From the NCBI RefSeq assembly GCF_000800015.1, contig NZ_JUGR01000004.1, positions 1 to 64,000 of the forward strand: DNA of 64,000 bases, in the 5' to 3' direction. Shown in pieces: positions 45,725-55,434 of this stretch. Position 1 is the stretch's first letter; every line of letters starts with the position of its first letter. The position numbers and the translations under genes were made by a program. This stretch comes from Terriglobus sp. TAA 43 (GTDB taxonomy: Bacteria; Acidobacteriota; Terriglobia; Terriglobales; Acidobacteriaceae). Under the pieces are notes generated by a model. It did no database searches. It was given only the letters and a program-made list of their open reading frames with translations, and was not told where the DNA came from.

Positions 45725-46317
45725 CCGGCAACCTCCTCCAGCACGCCGTTGCGCACAGGTTGTTCGCGGATCGTGCGATTGCGCACAAACATAGCTGGAT
45801 TTCCTGCATAAATTTGCCAGCTTGGGATGCTCTTGCTGACAACACTTCCAGCGCCAGCTACAGCACCTTCATCGAGGATGACTCCGGGTAGAACTACGCT
45901 TCGAGCACCTGCCCATGCGCTATTACTCAATGTGACGGGAGCTACCATCAAGCCAAAATATGGATCGCGCCAGTCATGATTGCCAGTGCAGATATACACA
46001 TCCTGAGAGAGGCAGACGTTGTTGCCTAACGTCACCGTTGTGAGATTGTCGATCCATGCACGTTCTCCGATCCAGCAGTGATCTCCAATTCGCAAATGCC
46101 ACGGATACTTCACAACCACTTCGGAGTGGATGACGACGCCTTCTCCGACACAGGCTCCAAAGGTTCTCAGTAATATGGCGCGGAATCGTGACGATGGAAG
46201 TAGCGGAGAACGAAATAGCGGAAGTCCCACTAACATCCACGCTGCACGCCACAGGAAGGAGCGACCTGGTTCGTACCACGAATTGTCATATGACTTCAGA
46301 TCAATGTGCTGACTCAT
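45721..46317 (-). CDS. WcaF-like O-acetyltransferase
   Basis: A 198-residue hexapeptide-repeat acetyltransferase. The N-terminal IDLKSYDNSWYEPGRSFLWRAAWMLVG is distinctive for the WcaF subgroup; the beta-helix follows (GEGVVIHSEVVVKYPWHLRIGDHCWIGERAWI), with a catalytic His in CTGNHDWRDP. The start at 46317 is chosen because its ATG overlaps the upstream GT stop (ATGA) and matches the family start; a longer frame to 46392 overlaps the GT gene. It likely acetylates a sugar of the exopolysaccharide repeat. Confidence 0.93.
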   Translation of the reverse strand: MSQHIDLKSYDNSWYEPGRSFLWRAAWMLVGLPLFRSPLLPSSRFRAILLRTFGACVGEGVVIHSEVVVKYPWHLRIGDHCWIGERAWIDNLTTVTLGNNVCLSQDVYICTGNHDWRDPYFGLMVAPVTLSNSAWAGARSVVLPGVILDEGAVAGAGSVVSKSIPSWQIYAGNPAMFVRNRTIREQPVRNGVLEEVAG

Positions 46318-47549
46318 ACGACATCCTCGAGAAACTCGACACGGTCTGGACGGGGGCCACCATTGATCCATTGATAGAGCTGGCCCATGCAATCGGTAAC
46401 TCTCTTCCAGCTGAAGTTCTGCTGGGCAAGGGCCTCTGCACGTGCGCTCATCACGGCGTATGTTTCATGCGAAATATTCAACGCAGCCGTTAGAGTCCGC
46501 GCTATGTCATCCACATCCGTCTTAACCTGCCATCCGGCACCGGCCTCCGTAACCTGCGGGAGATTGCATTGCTCGGAGATGATGACGGGCAAGCCGCAAC
46601 CGAGTGCTTCCAGGGTCGCAACACTCAAGCCCTCGGAATGAGAGGGAAGTACGAAGTAGTCAGAGGCAGCAAGAGCACTCCACTTCGCAGAGCCTTTCAA
46701 CATGTCGGTAAACAGAACGCGCGAGGAGATCTTCAACTCAACTGAAAGCCGCGCTACCTTGGCCACAGTTCCCTCTGAATCAGGTCCAGCTATGACCAGC
46801 ACCACGTCTGGATGCTGGTCGGAGATCTTTGCCCACGCGTGCAGTAGGAGGTCCACTCCTTTTTTGTAATGAACGCGCCCCAGAAAAAGCAGGACACGCT
46901 TCCCTTTGATTCGAGGGAAACGAGCGCGGAAGAGAGAGGCGTCACAGCTTGCAGGGATGTCGATGCCGTTTGGGATAATTGCGATTGATCCCTTGAAGCC
47001 GAATCTTCTACAGTCCAGGGCTTCTGCGCGAGTCAATGCATGGACACAGGCCGCGCCGTCCAGATTCCGCCGTTCAAACAGCGCGGTGTAAACCAGTTTC
47101 TTACGGCGCTTATTCGCAAGCGCCCAAGGTTCCAGCATGCCGTGCGGGGAGATGACATACGGTGTCCGAGTGCGCCGTGCTACCAGGCATGCCGCAAGCG
47201 TACTTGCCTCCCACAAACCGTGGATATGAACTCCAATCGATCCTTTTACCGTGGTCTGGAAGCGACTGCGAAGATCGCTGTCAGTGAGCCATTTCGATCG
47301 GTTCGGCGGCCATAGTGTGAATGGGACATCAGAATGTAACTCGCGAATTTCTTCTGGCGAACTGAAGGAAGCGATACGCGCGTCATAACCCTCGCGTCTA
47401 CGTAACTCCTCCGCAAGTTTTGGCACAGCAGCGCTCATACCGCCGAACCGAGGATCGACATGTGACAACACCTGCAACCACAGGCCTTTTGTTGTCGTCT
47501 CCTCCGTTGTTGGATTCGGAGCGATTGACACGCGTTCCATGGTCCGCAT
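46314..47549 (-). CDS. GT4-family glycosyltransferase
   Basis: A 411-residue GT-B enzyme. The acceptor-side domain has HVDPRFGGMSAAVPKLAEEL and PYVISPHGMLEPWAL; the donor domain has KGKRVLLFLGRVHYKKGVDLLLHAWAK and FVLPSHSEGLSVATLEALGCGLPVI with the family acidic pair. GGAG lies 9 nt before the ATG, inside the end of the upstream GT gene, from which it is separated by 3 bp. One of four GT4 enzymes of the operon; linkage and donor unknown. Confidence 0.92.
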   Translation of the reverse strand: MRTMERVSIAPNPTTEETTTKGLWLQVLSHVDPRFGGMSAAVPKLAEELRRREGYDARIASFSSPEEIRELHSDVPFTLWPPNRSKWLTDSDLRSRFQTTVKGSIGVHIHGLWEASTLAACLVARRTRTPYVISPHGMLEPWALANKRRKKLVYTALFERRNLDGAACVHALTRAEALDCRRFGFKGSIAIIPNGIDIPASCDASLFRARFPRIKGKRVLLFLGRVHYKKGVDLLLHAWAKISDQHPDVVLVIAGPDSEGTVAKVARLSVELKISSRVLFTDMLKGSAKWSALAASDYFVLPSHSEGLSVATLEALGCGLPVIISEQCNLPQVTEAGAGWQVKTDVDDIARTLTAALNISHETYAVMSARAEALAQQNFSWKRVTDCMGQLYQWINGGPRPDRVEFLEDVV

Positions 47550-47552
47550 CGC

Positions 47553-48791
47553 TTAATCTCCGTTGATCCTGGTGGCCGCGCTCATGATGGTCACCACCTT
47601 CGCACTGCGTTCCGGACTGCGCGCAGATCCATCGGCGATGCCTACGATCTGCTGGCCGAAGTTTTGTGGTGTGTAGCGTTCGATGAGTGTGAGTGAAACC
47701 TGCCCCATGCGGTTTCGCTCTTGTTCGGAATAAGAGGACATCAGCAACAGTTGGTCAGTAAGAATGTCGGGATTCGACGGATCAAAGACAAAGCCATTTT
47801 GTCCGGGGCGAACCAGATCCTCCGAGCATCCACAACGTTTGGAAACAATGACCGGAAGATTGGCAGCCATTGCTTCATTCACAACAAGACCCCAGGGTTC
47901 GCGACTGCTCGGTAGAACGAACGTTGATGCAAAGGCGTATACAGGTAATAGCTCTCGCGCACTGCGGTGTCCAAGAAAGCAAACGCGATTTTTGTAGACG
48001 CTTGTTTCCAGGCGTTCCTTCAAGGCTGGACCATCTGGACCATCTCCCGCTATGACGAGTGACCACTTACCGCCGCAACTGCAATAGGCAAGCCAGGCAT
48101 CCAGCAGACCGATAACATTCTTTTCAGGAGCCAGACGACCAACGAAGAGAAAGTAGTGATTGGGAAGTCCATGCTGTAACGGAGAAGAGTTCAGACGGAT
48201 GTCTGACACTGATTCCTGAATGTGCCTGTTTCCAACCACATCGTAAAAGTGCACGATGCGCCGCTGCGAAAATCCAAGTTGTAACAGGTAGCGGTCATGC
48301 GCTGCTCCACCTGTCACCGCCCAATCAAACAACGAGCGAATCAGTAGAGACTTAAACTTCTCGCGCCATTCGTGGCGCACATGATCCGTCGCGGTGGTTT
48401 CGGTCATCAGCACGCTAATGCGTCCAGTTGTTTTGCACCATATCGCCGCGGCAATTGCAGGCACCGTGTAATATCCCGGAATCAAGACAAGCTTAGGTCC
48501 CAACTTCGAAAGCCGCCGAACCAACGCAATCGACAGGGAAACTTTACTGGCATCATGCCAACCCTTCGTGCTGCACAGAGTTTCGACAGGAAGCCCCTGA
48601 ACACCTTCGCGAAAGTTGTAGCCCTTGTGAACACCTACTCCACCCACAAGCTCAATGCCGTGAACTTCTCCGTTTACACCGAATGCAGCCTGCAGCCCTT
48701 TGAATCGAGCCACGTGGTACGAATACCAGTCGATCCAGATGACGACAGCGCGGCATTTGCTAGCGTCGAATGCTTCAGCTTTCGTTTGCAT
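47553..48791 (-). CDS. GT4-family glycosyltransferase
   Basis: A 412-residue GT-B enzyme. The N-terminal half has VVIWIDWYSYHVARFKGL and LVLIPGYYTVPAIAAAIW; the donor half has NHYFLFVGRLAPEKNVIGLLDAWLAY, SLVIAGDGPDGPALKERL and FVLPSSREPWGLVVNEAMAANLPVIVS, a normal GT4 layout. Its start lies 17 bp inside the end of the polymerase gene, so it is translated by coupling. Probably adds a sugar of the repeat unit. Confidence 0.9.
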   Translation of the reverse strand: MQTKAEAFDASKCRAVVIWIDWYSYHVARFKGLQAAFGVNGEVHGIELVGGVGVHKGYNFREGVQGLPVETLCSTKGWHDASKVSLSIALVRRLSKLGPKLVLIPGYYTVPAIAAAIWCKTTGRISVLMTETTATDHVRHEWREKFKSLLIRSLFDWAVTGGAAHDRYLLQLGFSQRRIVHFYDVVGNRHIQESVSDIRLNSSPLQHGLPNHYFLFVGRLAPEKNVIGLLDAWLAYCSCGGKWSLVIAGDGPDGPALKERLETSVYKNRVCFLGHRSARELLPVYAFASTFVLPSSREPWGLVVNEAMAANLPVIVSKRCGCSEDLVRPGQNGFVFDPSNPDILTDQLLLMSSYSEQERNRMGQVSLTLIERYTPQNFGQQIVGIADGSARSPERSAKVVTIMSAATRINGD

Positions 48792-50160
48792 GGCTGACCT
48801 CGAAATCCCGGGTGTTCTGTACAGTTCGCAAACGAAGGAAATGAACTACGGCGAAGTCGTTTCGCTTGTTCAGATGTTTCGCGGCGTGTGTTTCTGCATA
48901 GCGCCAAAGCATCCAGCTTGGAATTGATAAAAGAAGCGTTCGAAAGATAACGGCTTCCATGGTTTGCATTACGAGATAAATGGAGATGGCGTTAAGAATG
49001 ATTGCCTGGCTTATCCAATAGCCGCCTTGGGTGACACTTTTCTTCCACACCCAGCCGTAGAACCATCCCAGGACGCCCATAAAGGGAACAGCGAACCACC
49101 AGACTTCAACCCAAAGGTCGGCCACGATTCCCGGAGCGGAGCCGTCTGCTCCCTTCCAGCCCAGGGCATCACCAAATCCTTCTCCCGTGCCGGCATTGTG
49201 CAGCAATTCAGGGATGCCAAAGTCCTCGTATTTATTGGGCCAAATCGCACTGGGAATTGGCCGCACCAGAATTTGCGCAAGGTAACGGCGCATCCAGAAG
49301 TAGTGTTCGCGCCGTTCGGAACTTAGTACTGTACCGCCGCCGTAAATCCACTCGTTACCTGTGTCCGGCGCTTCAACAATGTTGCTAACATCCGTTTTTA
49401 CATCCAAATTCGAACCGATATAAATTGAGCTTCGGTTTGTTACGAGAAACAAAACAAGCCAGCCAAGGCAGACGCCGCCCACAGCCAACGCTACGACGGG
49501 AGGTCGCTTCTTCCGATTCACGTACCAACTCATGAAAACAAAGACTGCCAACTCGAAAGTCGGACCTCGTCTCGCCATGAGAACGGCAGAAGCCAACCAC
49601 GGCACTCCAAATATCACCAACATGCAGTACGCGGGTATGCGAGGACCATTCGCACTCCGCGACAGTAGGGCCGTCATCACACCCAGCAGCAGAAGGAGGC
49701 TGCCATCGCGGATGTAGCCGCTATCGTCCCATCCCCCGGCATACGACGTGCTAAAGGCGTTAACGAAGCCGCCAACGTTGACAATGGTGATCGCCCAGCA
49801 AAGCAGACCTATCGAGCCAGAGATGAATCCGCCAAAGAGTAGACGCCTGGCGACGGTACGCGACGGCCTTCGCTCGATGTTTCTCCGGGGCACGGATCGC
49901 ACACCCACAGACAAGCAACAGCCAACAAATGCCATCACGCCCAGCAGGTTCAGGGTACCGATGAACAGCAGTTGGTTACTGTCGAAGAAGCGCGATAGGC
50001 CGTCATTCTCGTAAAGTTTCCACGGCATCCACGTGTATAGAAATGCCATCATGGGACCGATGAGCACGAGCGGATGAAAAATGTCGTGGCTTCCATCCAA
50101 CGCGCAGATGGTGCCGATGAGAGCAATTGCGCCGGTGGCAACGAGAAGAGCGACAAACAT
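48775..50160 (-). CDS. Wzy-like oligosaccharide repeat-unit polymerase
   Basis: A 461-residue integral membrane protein with about eleven hydrophobic helices and a large external loop (about 245-330, with NEWIYGGGTVLSSERREHYFWMRR). The VLMARRGPTFELAVF segment is typical of the Wzy/O-antigen polymerase class, which joins lipid-linked repeats in the periplasm. ATG overlaps the upstream GT4 stop by one base (TAATG) with AGGAGG nearby. Its place between flippase/GT genes and the remaining GTs supports the call; sequence similarity in this class is always low. Confidence 0.82.
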   Translation of the reverse strand: MFVALLVATGAIALIGTICALDGSHDIFHPLVLIGPMMAFLYTWMPWKLYENDGLSRFFDSNQLLFIGTLNLLGVMAFVGCCLSVGVRSVPRRNIERRPSRTVARRLLFGGFISGSIGLLCWAITIVNVGGFVNAFSTSYAGGWDDSGYIRDGSLLLLLGVMTALLSRSANGPRIPAYCMLVIFGVPWLASAVLMARRGPTFELAVFVFMSWYVNRKKRPPVVALAVGGVCLGWLVLFLVTNRSSIYIGSNLDVKTDVSNIVEAPDTGNEWIYGGGTVLSSERREHYFWMRRYLAQILVRPIPSAIWPNKYEDFGIPELLHNAGTGEGFGDALGWKGADGSAPGIVADLWVEVWWFAVPFMGVLGWFYGWVWKKSVTQGGYWISQAIILNAISIYLVMQTMEAVIFRTLLLSIPSWMLWRYAETHAAKHLNKRNDFAVVHFLRLRTVQNTRDFEVSHANES

Positions 50161-51476
50161 TATGCTGCCTCCTCGTATGCTGCATTGCTGGCCATAACGT
50201 CACGTACGCAGCGCACAACGCCTTCATGAAACCTCGACCACGGAAAGGTCTCTGCACATGACCGTGCCGCCAGTCGCATGGCTAATAATTCCTCGCGGTG
50301 GGTTAATGACCATGCAAGGCGCTCAGCGATTTGTTCGGGACTGCGTGGATCGACAACAAAACCCTCCACGCCGTTGTGAATAAGATCTGGCGCCGCGGTG
50401 TTGGTTGTGGACAGCACAGGAAGTCCACATGCAAGCGCCTCAAGCAATACTTGTCCAAAGCCTTCAGCAACGGATGGAAGCACGAACAAGTCTGCATCCT
50501 GATACGCCTTCACCAACTCTTCGGAACTTACGGATGCGCGAACTGTTACGCGGCGTGCTTCCTGCTTGAACAGCTCAAGACCATCAAGGACGCGACCGCA
50601 GACCGTAAGTTCGATTGGCGCATCAGGAAGGAGAGCGAGAGCCTCTAAGAGATACTTAATGCCCTTTCGTTGATTGATACGACCGACGAACAACAGACGT
50701 AGTGGTTTCGAGACATCACGCTTCAATGTGAGATCGGGCCGAAATTTCTCAAGGTCAATACCGTATTGCACTACCCGTACGGAATTCGCCTTTACGCCAT
50801 GCATCAGCAGACTGCGTTTTGTGAACGAAGAAGCCGCCAGAGAAGTATGCGGCATCGTTGTTTCACGTACCAGTCGTTCGAAGTCCTCCGAGGGAAGATT
50901 TAGTTCCCATTCCTGTTGAAGCGAGTGAGCGCAATCAGGATGTGCCTCTAACTCAGCTTGCAACAAGGAGCGCATCGTTTCCGGATGAGGGTGCAGTTGA
51001 AATAAGATTCCTGCTCGTCCAGCAGCCCGAAACGCATCGAATGCGTAATAGCTATAGCTCAGCAGCTCCGCACCACGACGCGCAGCCGTATTGCCTGCGA
51101 GATGCCCCAGACGAGCGTCTGCCTTCCGCGTGAGCCAACGCCGCACATTGAAGGGCACAAAGCGGGCTTTATCCAAAAGAAAACCGCCGATGCCTGCACT
51201 GAGACATGTCTTGACTTGCGACTTCGGTAAGCCCGGCGCGCTGCGCTGCCTTAGAATCGCAAGCACCCGCTGCGGCAACAATGCAGCCAACATGCGACCG
51301 TACGTGGTCTCTTCAGACCAGAAGAAATCGGTGACCAGGCATTCCAACAATCCTGCTTTTGATAGTGCCAGTGCCACCTGATAGCGGTCTCGTGCGCCGT
51401 TATGTACAACGACGACTTTGCCAGATCTGACGCTGCTCGGCTCTACAGGGCCAGGAGTGATGGAGGAGGTCTTCAT
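50160..51476 (-). CDS. GT4-family glycosyltransferase
   Basis: A 438-residue GT-B enzyme. The donor half contains PLRLLFVGRINQRKGIKYLLEALALL, LTVCGRVLDGLELF and LFVLPSVAEGFGQVLLEALACGLPVLSTTNT, clear GT4 signatures. The start at 51476 is chosen because AGGAGG lies 8 nt upstream and the ATG overlaps the flippase stop (ATGA); an open frame to 51623 lies inside the flippase gene. The N-terminal domain is longer than average, with a helical region around residues 95-130. Confidence 0.92.
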   Translation of the reverse strand: MKTSSITPGPVEPSSVRSGKVVVVHNGARDRYQVALALSKAGLLECLVTDFFWSEETTYGRMLAALLPQRVLAILRQRSAPGLPKSQVKTCLSAGIGGFLLDKARFVPFNVRRWLTRKADARLGHLAGNTAARRGAELLSYSYYAFDAFRAAGRAGILFQLHPHPETMRSLLQAELEAHPDCAHSLQQEWELNLPSEDFERLVRETTMPHTSLAASSFTKRSLLMHGVKANSVRVVQYGIDLEKFRPDLTLKRDVSKPLRLLFVGRINQRKGIKYLLEALALLPDAPIELTVCGRVLDGLELFKQEARRVTVRASVSSEELVKAYQDADLFVLPSVAEGFGQVLLEALACGLPVLSTTNTAAPDLIHNGVEGFVVDPRSPEQIAERLAWSLTHREELLAMRLAARSCAETFPWSRFHEGVVRCVRDVMASNAAYEEAA

Positions 51477-53086
51477 TGCCTGCCTCCTGCGGTGAAGAGA
51501 GGGAGGCGACGTAGGGAAAACAGGATTCGCTGGCGAAGACTTTGCAGCATCGCCTGGCTGGGTAGGCAGGCATGTTTCTTGCCGAGTCGGTACAGCAACA
51601 CTGTGCAAATTACGACGATGCACAGCATCAGCAAGGACAAGGAAGCGCTGTTCGATGGGTGTGCGACCCGGATCGCGCTTAGTAGTGAAAGAAAGACAAT
51701 CCCAGCAGTGCTCATGACGAACATCGAAAACATGCCAGGGGGAAGGCGATCGTGGCGTGAAAGTGCAATCAGCACTAACAATGCGATCAGAATATGTGCC
51801 GCAAGAAAGACTGCCATGGCCTCAGCAGCGTTGCCCCCATGCAACATAAGGGCCGTTCCGAGAAGCGCAGTCGTTATCGCCCATACTGTATTGAGTACAG
51901 CCGTCAGACGAATCGAAACAACGCTGAGGCGGGCTGACGGTGGTGCGTTTCCCATTTGAATGACTGCTACTCCCACCGCAATGCTGACCGCGAGTGCAGC
52001 GTTCGCGTAGACCGGCCCATACATCAGTCGCAAGAGAAGTGGAGCAATCACCATAGTGATCGCAGCCACTGCGAAGCTCACGCTCGTTGAGGCAAAAGTG
52101 CATACCATCATTACGCGTTGGGCCGTACCCGTTCCTTCGCCGGGTGTGGCCATCGCAGAGAAACTGCCCTCCGTTAATAGTGAGGGGATTAAGCCAATCA
52201 GGTTTCTTAGCTGGCTTGCGATGGAGAAGAAGCTGATTTGTACGAGAGTCGAGTCACCACGCGCCACCAGAGCGGTAACCCACCATCCTGCAACGTTTGC
52301 GCTAACGAGTCCCGAAAGTTGCACCAGGCCGTAGCTCCACACCTCACGCATCAGGGGGAAGAATGCGATGCCTCCCTGATGACCGGTAGGGGGTTGCAGG
52401 TGCAGCCGTGCCGCCATCACGCAGCACAAAAGAACAGCGCCGACGGTCACCGCTCCATGCGATGCCACCATGCTCTTGGCGTTCCCGGTCATGGCCATGG
52501 CTGGAATCAGTGCAAGCATGCCAAGTCCGACGAGCAGTGAGAGAACCGCAAGCGCGACCAGGCGTTGTTGCCCGACAAAGAATCCGCGTGCGCATTCCAG
52601 CAACACCATGCCCGCTGCAGTGATGCCCGCAATACGCAACAGCCCTGCCAGGTCAGCCCGATGCAAGAGAGTTGCGATAGGCGATGCGCCCAACGACAGT
52701 GCCAGTGCTGCCAAAGCAGCAGAGCAGAGTGAGATGGTAGCCATCACCTGCGCGAAGACACGATAGCTGCCGCCATCGTATGGATACTTTCCTGAAAAGC
52801 GTGTTGCAGTCGTGCCAATTCCGCCCGCCGCGTATACCGAAATGTTGTTTGCGGTCGTGATGCCTACCGAGTAAGCGCCGAAGGTTGCAGGTCCAGCAAA
52901 GCGCACTGCAAGTACGTTCGCTAGGAACGTCGCTCCACGCTCAATGAAGACTGCGGCGCTCAATATAGAAACGCCTTTTACGACGTGTTTCGCGACCTCC
53001 GCAGGAATCCCTTTGCGCGCTGCCGTAGGCAACGGCGTGAGCAGCTCTTCGCTAAGAAGGGGTTCCTCTGCGAGCGCATTCGGCAT
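51473..53086 (-). CDS. Wzx-like polysaccharide flippase
   Basis: A 537-residue MOP-superfamily transporter with about fourteen membrane helices. The opening VAKHVVKGVSILSAAVFIERGATFLANVLAVRFAGPATFGAYSVG pattern and paired 7-helix bundles match lipid-linked oligosaccharide flippases (PST/Wzx). It would move undecaprenyl-linked repeat units across the inner membrane for Wzy. The ATG overlaps the Wzc-like stop by one base. A 40-residue acidic, Pro/Ala-rich cytoplasmic tail precedes the first helix. Confidence 0.88.
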   Translation of the reverse strand: MPNALAEEPLLSEELLTPLPTAARKGIPAEVAKHVVKGVSILSAAVFIERGATFLANVLAVRFAGPATFGAYSVGITTANNISVYAAGGIGTTATRFSGKYPYDGGSYRVFAQVMATISLCSAALAALALSLGASPIATLLHRADLAGLLRIAGITAAGMVLLECARGFFVGQQRLVALAVLSLLVGLGMLALIPAMAMTGNAKSMVASHGAVTVGAVLLCCVMAARLHLQPPTGHQGGIAFFPLMREVWSYGLVQLSGLVSANVAGWWVTALVARGDSTLVQISFFSIASQLRNLIGLIPSLLTEGSFSAMATPGEGTGTAQRVMMVCTFASTSVSFAVAAITMVIAPLLLRLMYGPVYANAALAVSIAVGVAVIQMGNAPPSARLSVVSIRLTAVLNTVWAITTALLGTALMLHGGNAAEAMAVFLAAHILIALLVLIALSRHDRLPPGMFSMFVMSTAGIVFLSLLSAIRVAHPSNSASLSLLMLCIVVICTVLLYRLGKKHACLPSQAMLQSLRQRILFSLRRLPLFTAGGRQ

Positions 53087-55419
53087 TAAGTAGTCGCCTC
53101 GCGATCTGCGCCTGTTCCGCTGTATTCGTAATAGCCTTTGTAGTACTGTCGCTGGCCTTCGCGCTTCGGATCGAAATCGTTCAGAATGCTGCCGGCGATC
53201 GTTACACGGTCACGCAGCAACATGTTGCGCACCGTGACGGCATTCGCTCGCTTGGTGACGCCTGAACGGAATACCAGTATGGTGCGGCTGGCGTGACCCG
53301 CGAGGATGCGCGCATCTGAGATGTGCAGCACCGGTGGTGAGTCAATCAGAACTACATCGAACGCATTGGATAGTTTTCCAAACAAAACATCCAATTGCGC
53401 GGAGTGAAGCAGGTCAGAGATGGATGCCTTACCGGTGCCGGACGGAATGAGAAAGAGGTTCTCGTAACTGGTTTGCTTACAGAACTGGTCCAGCTGCTCC
53501 TCGTGAGCTGCTACGCCATCGATCAACAGGTTCCTTAGTCCCTTGTTGTTGTCCACGCCGAGCATTTCATGTAAGCGTGGTTTACGAAGATCGCCATCTA
53601 CCAGGGCTACACGTAGCTTTGCTTTGCTGAGAGCAATGCCAAGATTCGTTACAACTGTGGTTTTGCCTTCGCTTGCCTCTGGCGATGTGACAACAAAGAC
53701 ACGGGACCGTCGATCTGGTTGTGAGAGCAAAACCGAGAACGTGGTGTTCCGATATGCTTCCGCCACAAGTGCCTCATCCCGCCACACAGTACTGGTACCG
53801 CGAGGTGTAGCTCCGGTGCGAAGAGGCGCGAGAGAGAGGGAGAGCGCGTCCTGGAGAGCTGGTTTGTTGCGCGCAGCGAGTTCGAGTTCGGCGTGCGGCG
53901 AAGGAATCACGCCGAGTTCGTCCAATTTAATGAACCTGCCGATGTCACCGGGCAAGCGTAGCCGAGGTACTTGCCGTTCCAGAAAGAAGGCGATTGCGAG
54001 GCCGACGATAAGGCCGAGAAGCGCTCCAAAGACGGCGTTCATTCCACGCTGTGGATAGATGGAGAACTTGGGAATCCGTGCGGCATCGACGATGCGAATC
54101 GTAGACGCAGGCACGGCCGATGCAAAGCCGGCTTCCTTGGCACGCTGCAACAGCGTCTGATAGAGCTGCTGTTCCGATTGCACCTCACGCCGCAGTATTT
54201 CGATTTCGGAACTCTTCTCCAGGGTGGACGATACAGTGCCTTCCAGTGTGTGATAACTCGCTCCTAAGAGGTCTTCGCGATGTTTCGCAGCCTGGAATGC
54301 TTCCTGCAGTTTCGAGGTCGTGACACTTTTCTCATGTTCCATCGACCGCTGCGTCTCCGCGATCTGAGCATGCAAATGGATCATTTTAGGATTAGCGTCC
54401 GTGAGGTTTGACAAAGCCGCTTCCTGCGCCTGGAGGTCGGATAAGTGCGACTTCAGGGCCATGTAAGCTGGGCTATCTGGAGAGGCATCGGCAGAGCCGT
54501 CGCGCATCTCGGCCAGCTCCGCCTGTTTTTGCATGCGATCCGCCTGCGCTCGCACTAATTCCGTTTGTAACTCGTGCAGACGTTGTTCGCCCATAGCGTC
54601 GGCAGGGGAATTGAGAAGAAGGCCATTGCCACCAGTGGCAATCTCCAAGCGGTGTTGCGACTCTTCGGCCTTCTGTCGAATATCTGCAGCCTGTCGGACA
54701 AGCCAATCGCTGATGTGTTTGGCCTGCGTTCCCCTGCTTTCGAGATCGATCTCTTGAAACTCTGAAATCAGAGCATTGCAGTAACGTGCAGCGAACGCGG
54801 CATCCCAGGAGCCGCAGGTCACCTCGATTAACTGCGATATGCCAACAGGTTTAACCTTTACGTTTTTGGCCGTGTCCTCAATGAGATCGTCATAGGGGAT
54901 CTCGCTGCCGGATCGCAGATGAAGCGCTCGTAACAAGCGTGATAGCAAATCGTTCTGCATGACAAGGTCAGGATGGCTCTCCCCCTTGAAAAGCGTCTGC
55001 ACTCGTTCGGAAAGTGCCTCACTACTAAGTAACTTGATCTGTGTCTGGAGAAGTATGTCGCTTGGTAAAGTCGCGGTGGGCGCGACATTTTTAGCATCCA
55101 TGAAGTCACTATTCATGGGCTGGATCTCAACGGAGGTACGCGCCTGGTACAGGGGCTGAGTCGTCAGGTGCAGAAGTATGCTGAGCGTTACTCCCGCAAG
55201 CATGATGCCAGCGATGAGCCAACGATGGCGCAATACCGTCTGAAGATACTCCGCCGGCATACTCGGTTGATGATGTTCCTCCGACTGAGAGTCGGGCGAA
55301 TATGGATCATCCTCGGAATTGTGCCAGGAAAGGTCGCGGTTATGTTGCGACCTAAGACGTGTTTCGATTCCGCCTTCGCTGCGTCGTAGTTTCAAGTCTT
55401 CCCCCCGCCGCACACCCAT
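53086..55419 (-). CDS. Wzc-like bacterial tyrosine kinase / chain-length determinant
   Basis: A 777-residue inner-membrane protein controlling polymer length and export. Helices lie near residues 67-85 and 460-480, enclosing a long periplasmic coiled-coil region with the Wzz fold. The cytoplasmic BY-kinase domain has Walker A SPEASEGKTT, Walker A-prime VALVDGDLRKP and Walker B VVLIDSPPVL, and ends in a Tyr cluster (QYYKGYYEYSG, five Tyr) for autophosphorylation. About 60 charged residues precede the first helix. The start is ATG at 55419 or an in-frame TTG at 55434; neither has a ribosome site, and it begins 15 bp or less after the exporter stop. Confidence 0.95.
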   Translation of the reverse strand: MGVRRGEDLKLRRSEGGIETRLRSQHNRDLSWHNSEDDPYSPDSQSEEHHQPSMPAEYLQTVLRHRWLIAGIMLAGVTLSILLHLTTQPLYQARTSVEIQPMNSDFMDAKNVAPTATLPSDILLQTQIKLLSSEALSERVQTLFKGESHPDLVMQNDLLSRLLRALHLRSGSEIPYDDLIEDTAKNVKVKPVGISQLIEVTCGSWDAAFAARYCNALISEFQEIDLESRGTQAKHISDWLVRQAADIRQKAEESQHRLEIATGGNGLLLNSPADAMGEQRLHELQTELVRAQADRMQKQAELAEMRDGSADASPDSPAYMALKSHLSDLQAQEAALSNLTDANPKMIHLHAQIAETQRSMEHEKSVTTSKLQEAFQAAKHREDLLGASYHTLEGTVSSTLEKSSEIEILRREVQSEQQLYQTLLQRAKEAGFASAVPASTIRIVDAARIPKFSIYPQRGMNAVFGALLGLIVGLAIAFFLERQVPRLRLPGDIGRFIKLDELGVIPSPHAELELAARNKPALQDALSLSLAPLRTGATPRGTSTVWRDEALVAEAYRNTTFSVLLSQPDRRSRVFVVTSPEASEGKTTVVTNLGIALSKAKLRVALVDGDLRKPRLHEMLGVDNNKGLRNLLIDGVAAHEEQLDQFCKQTSYENLFLIPSGTGKASISDLLHSAQLDVLFGKLSNAFDVVLIDSPPVLHISDARILAGHASRTILVFRSGVTKRANAVTVRNMLLRDRVTIAGSILNDFDPKREGQRQYYKGYYEYSGTGADREATT

Positions 55420-55434
55420 GATTGAGAAAGCCAA

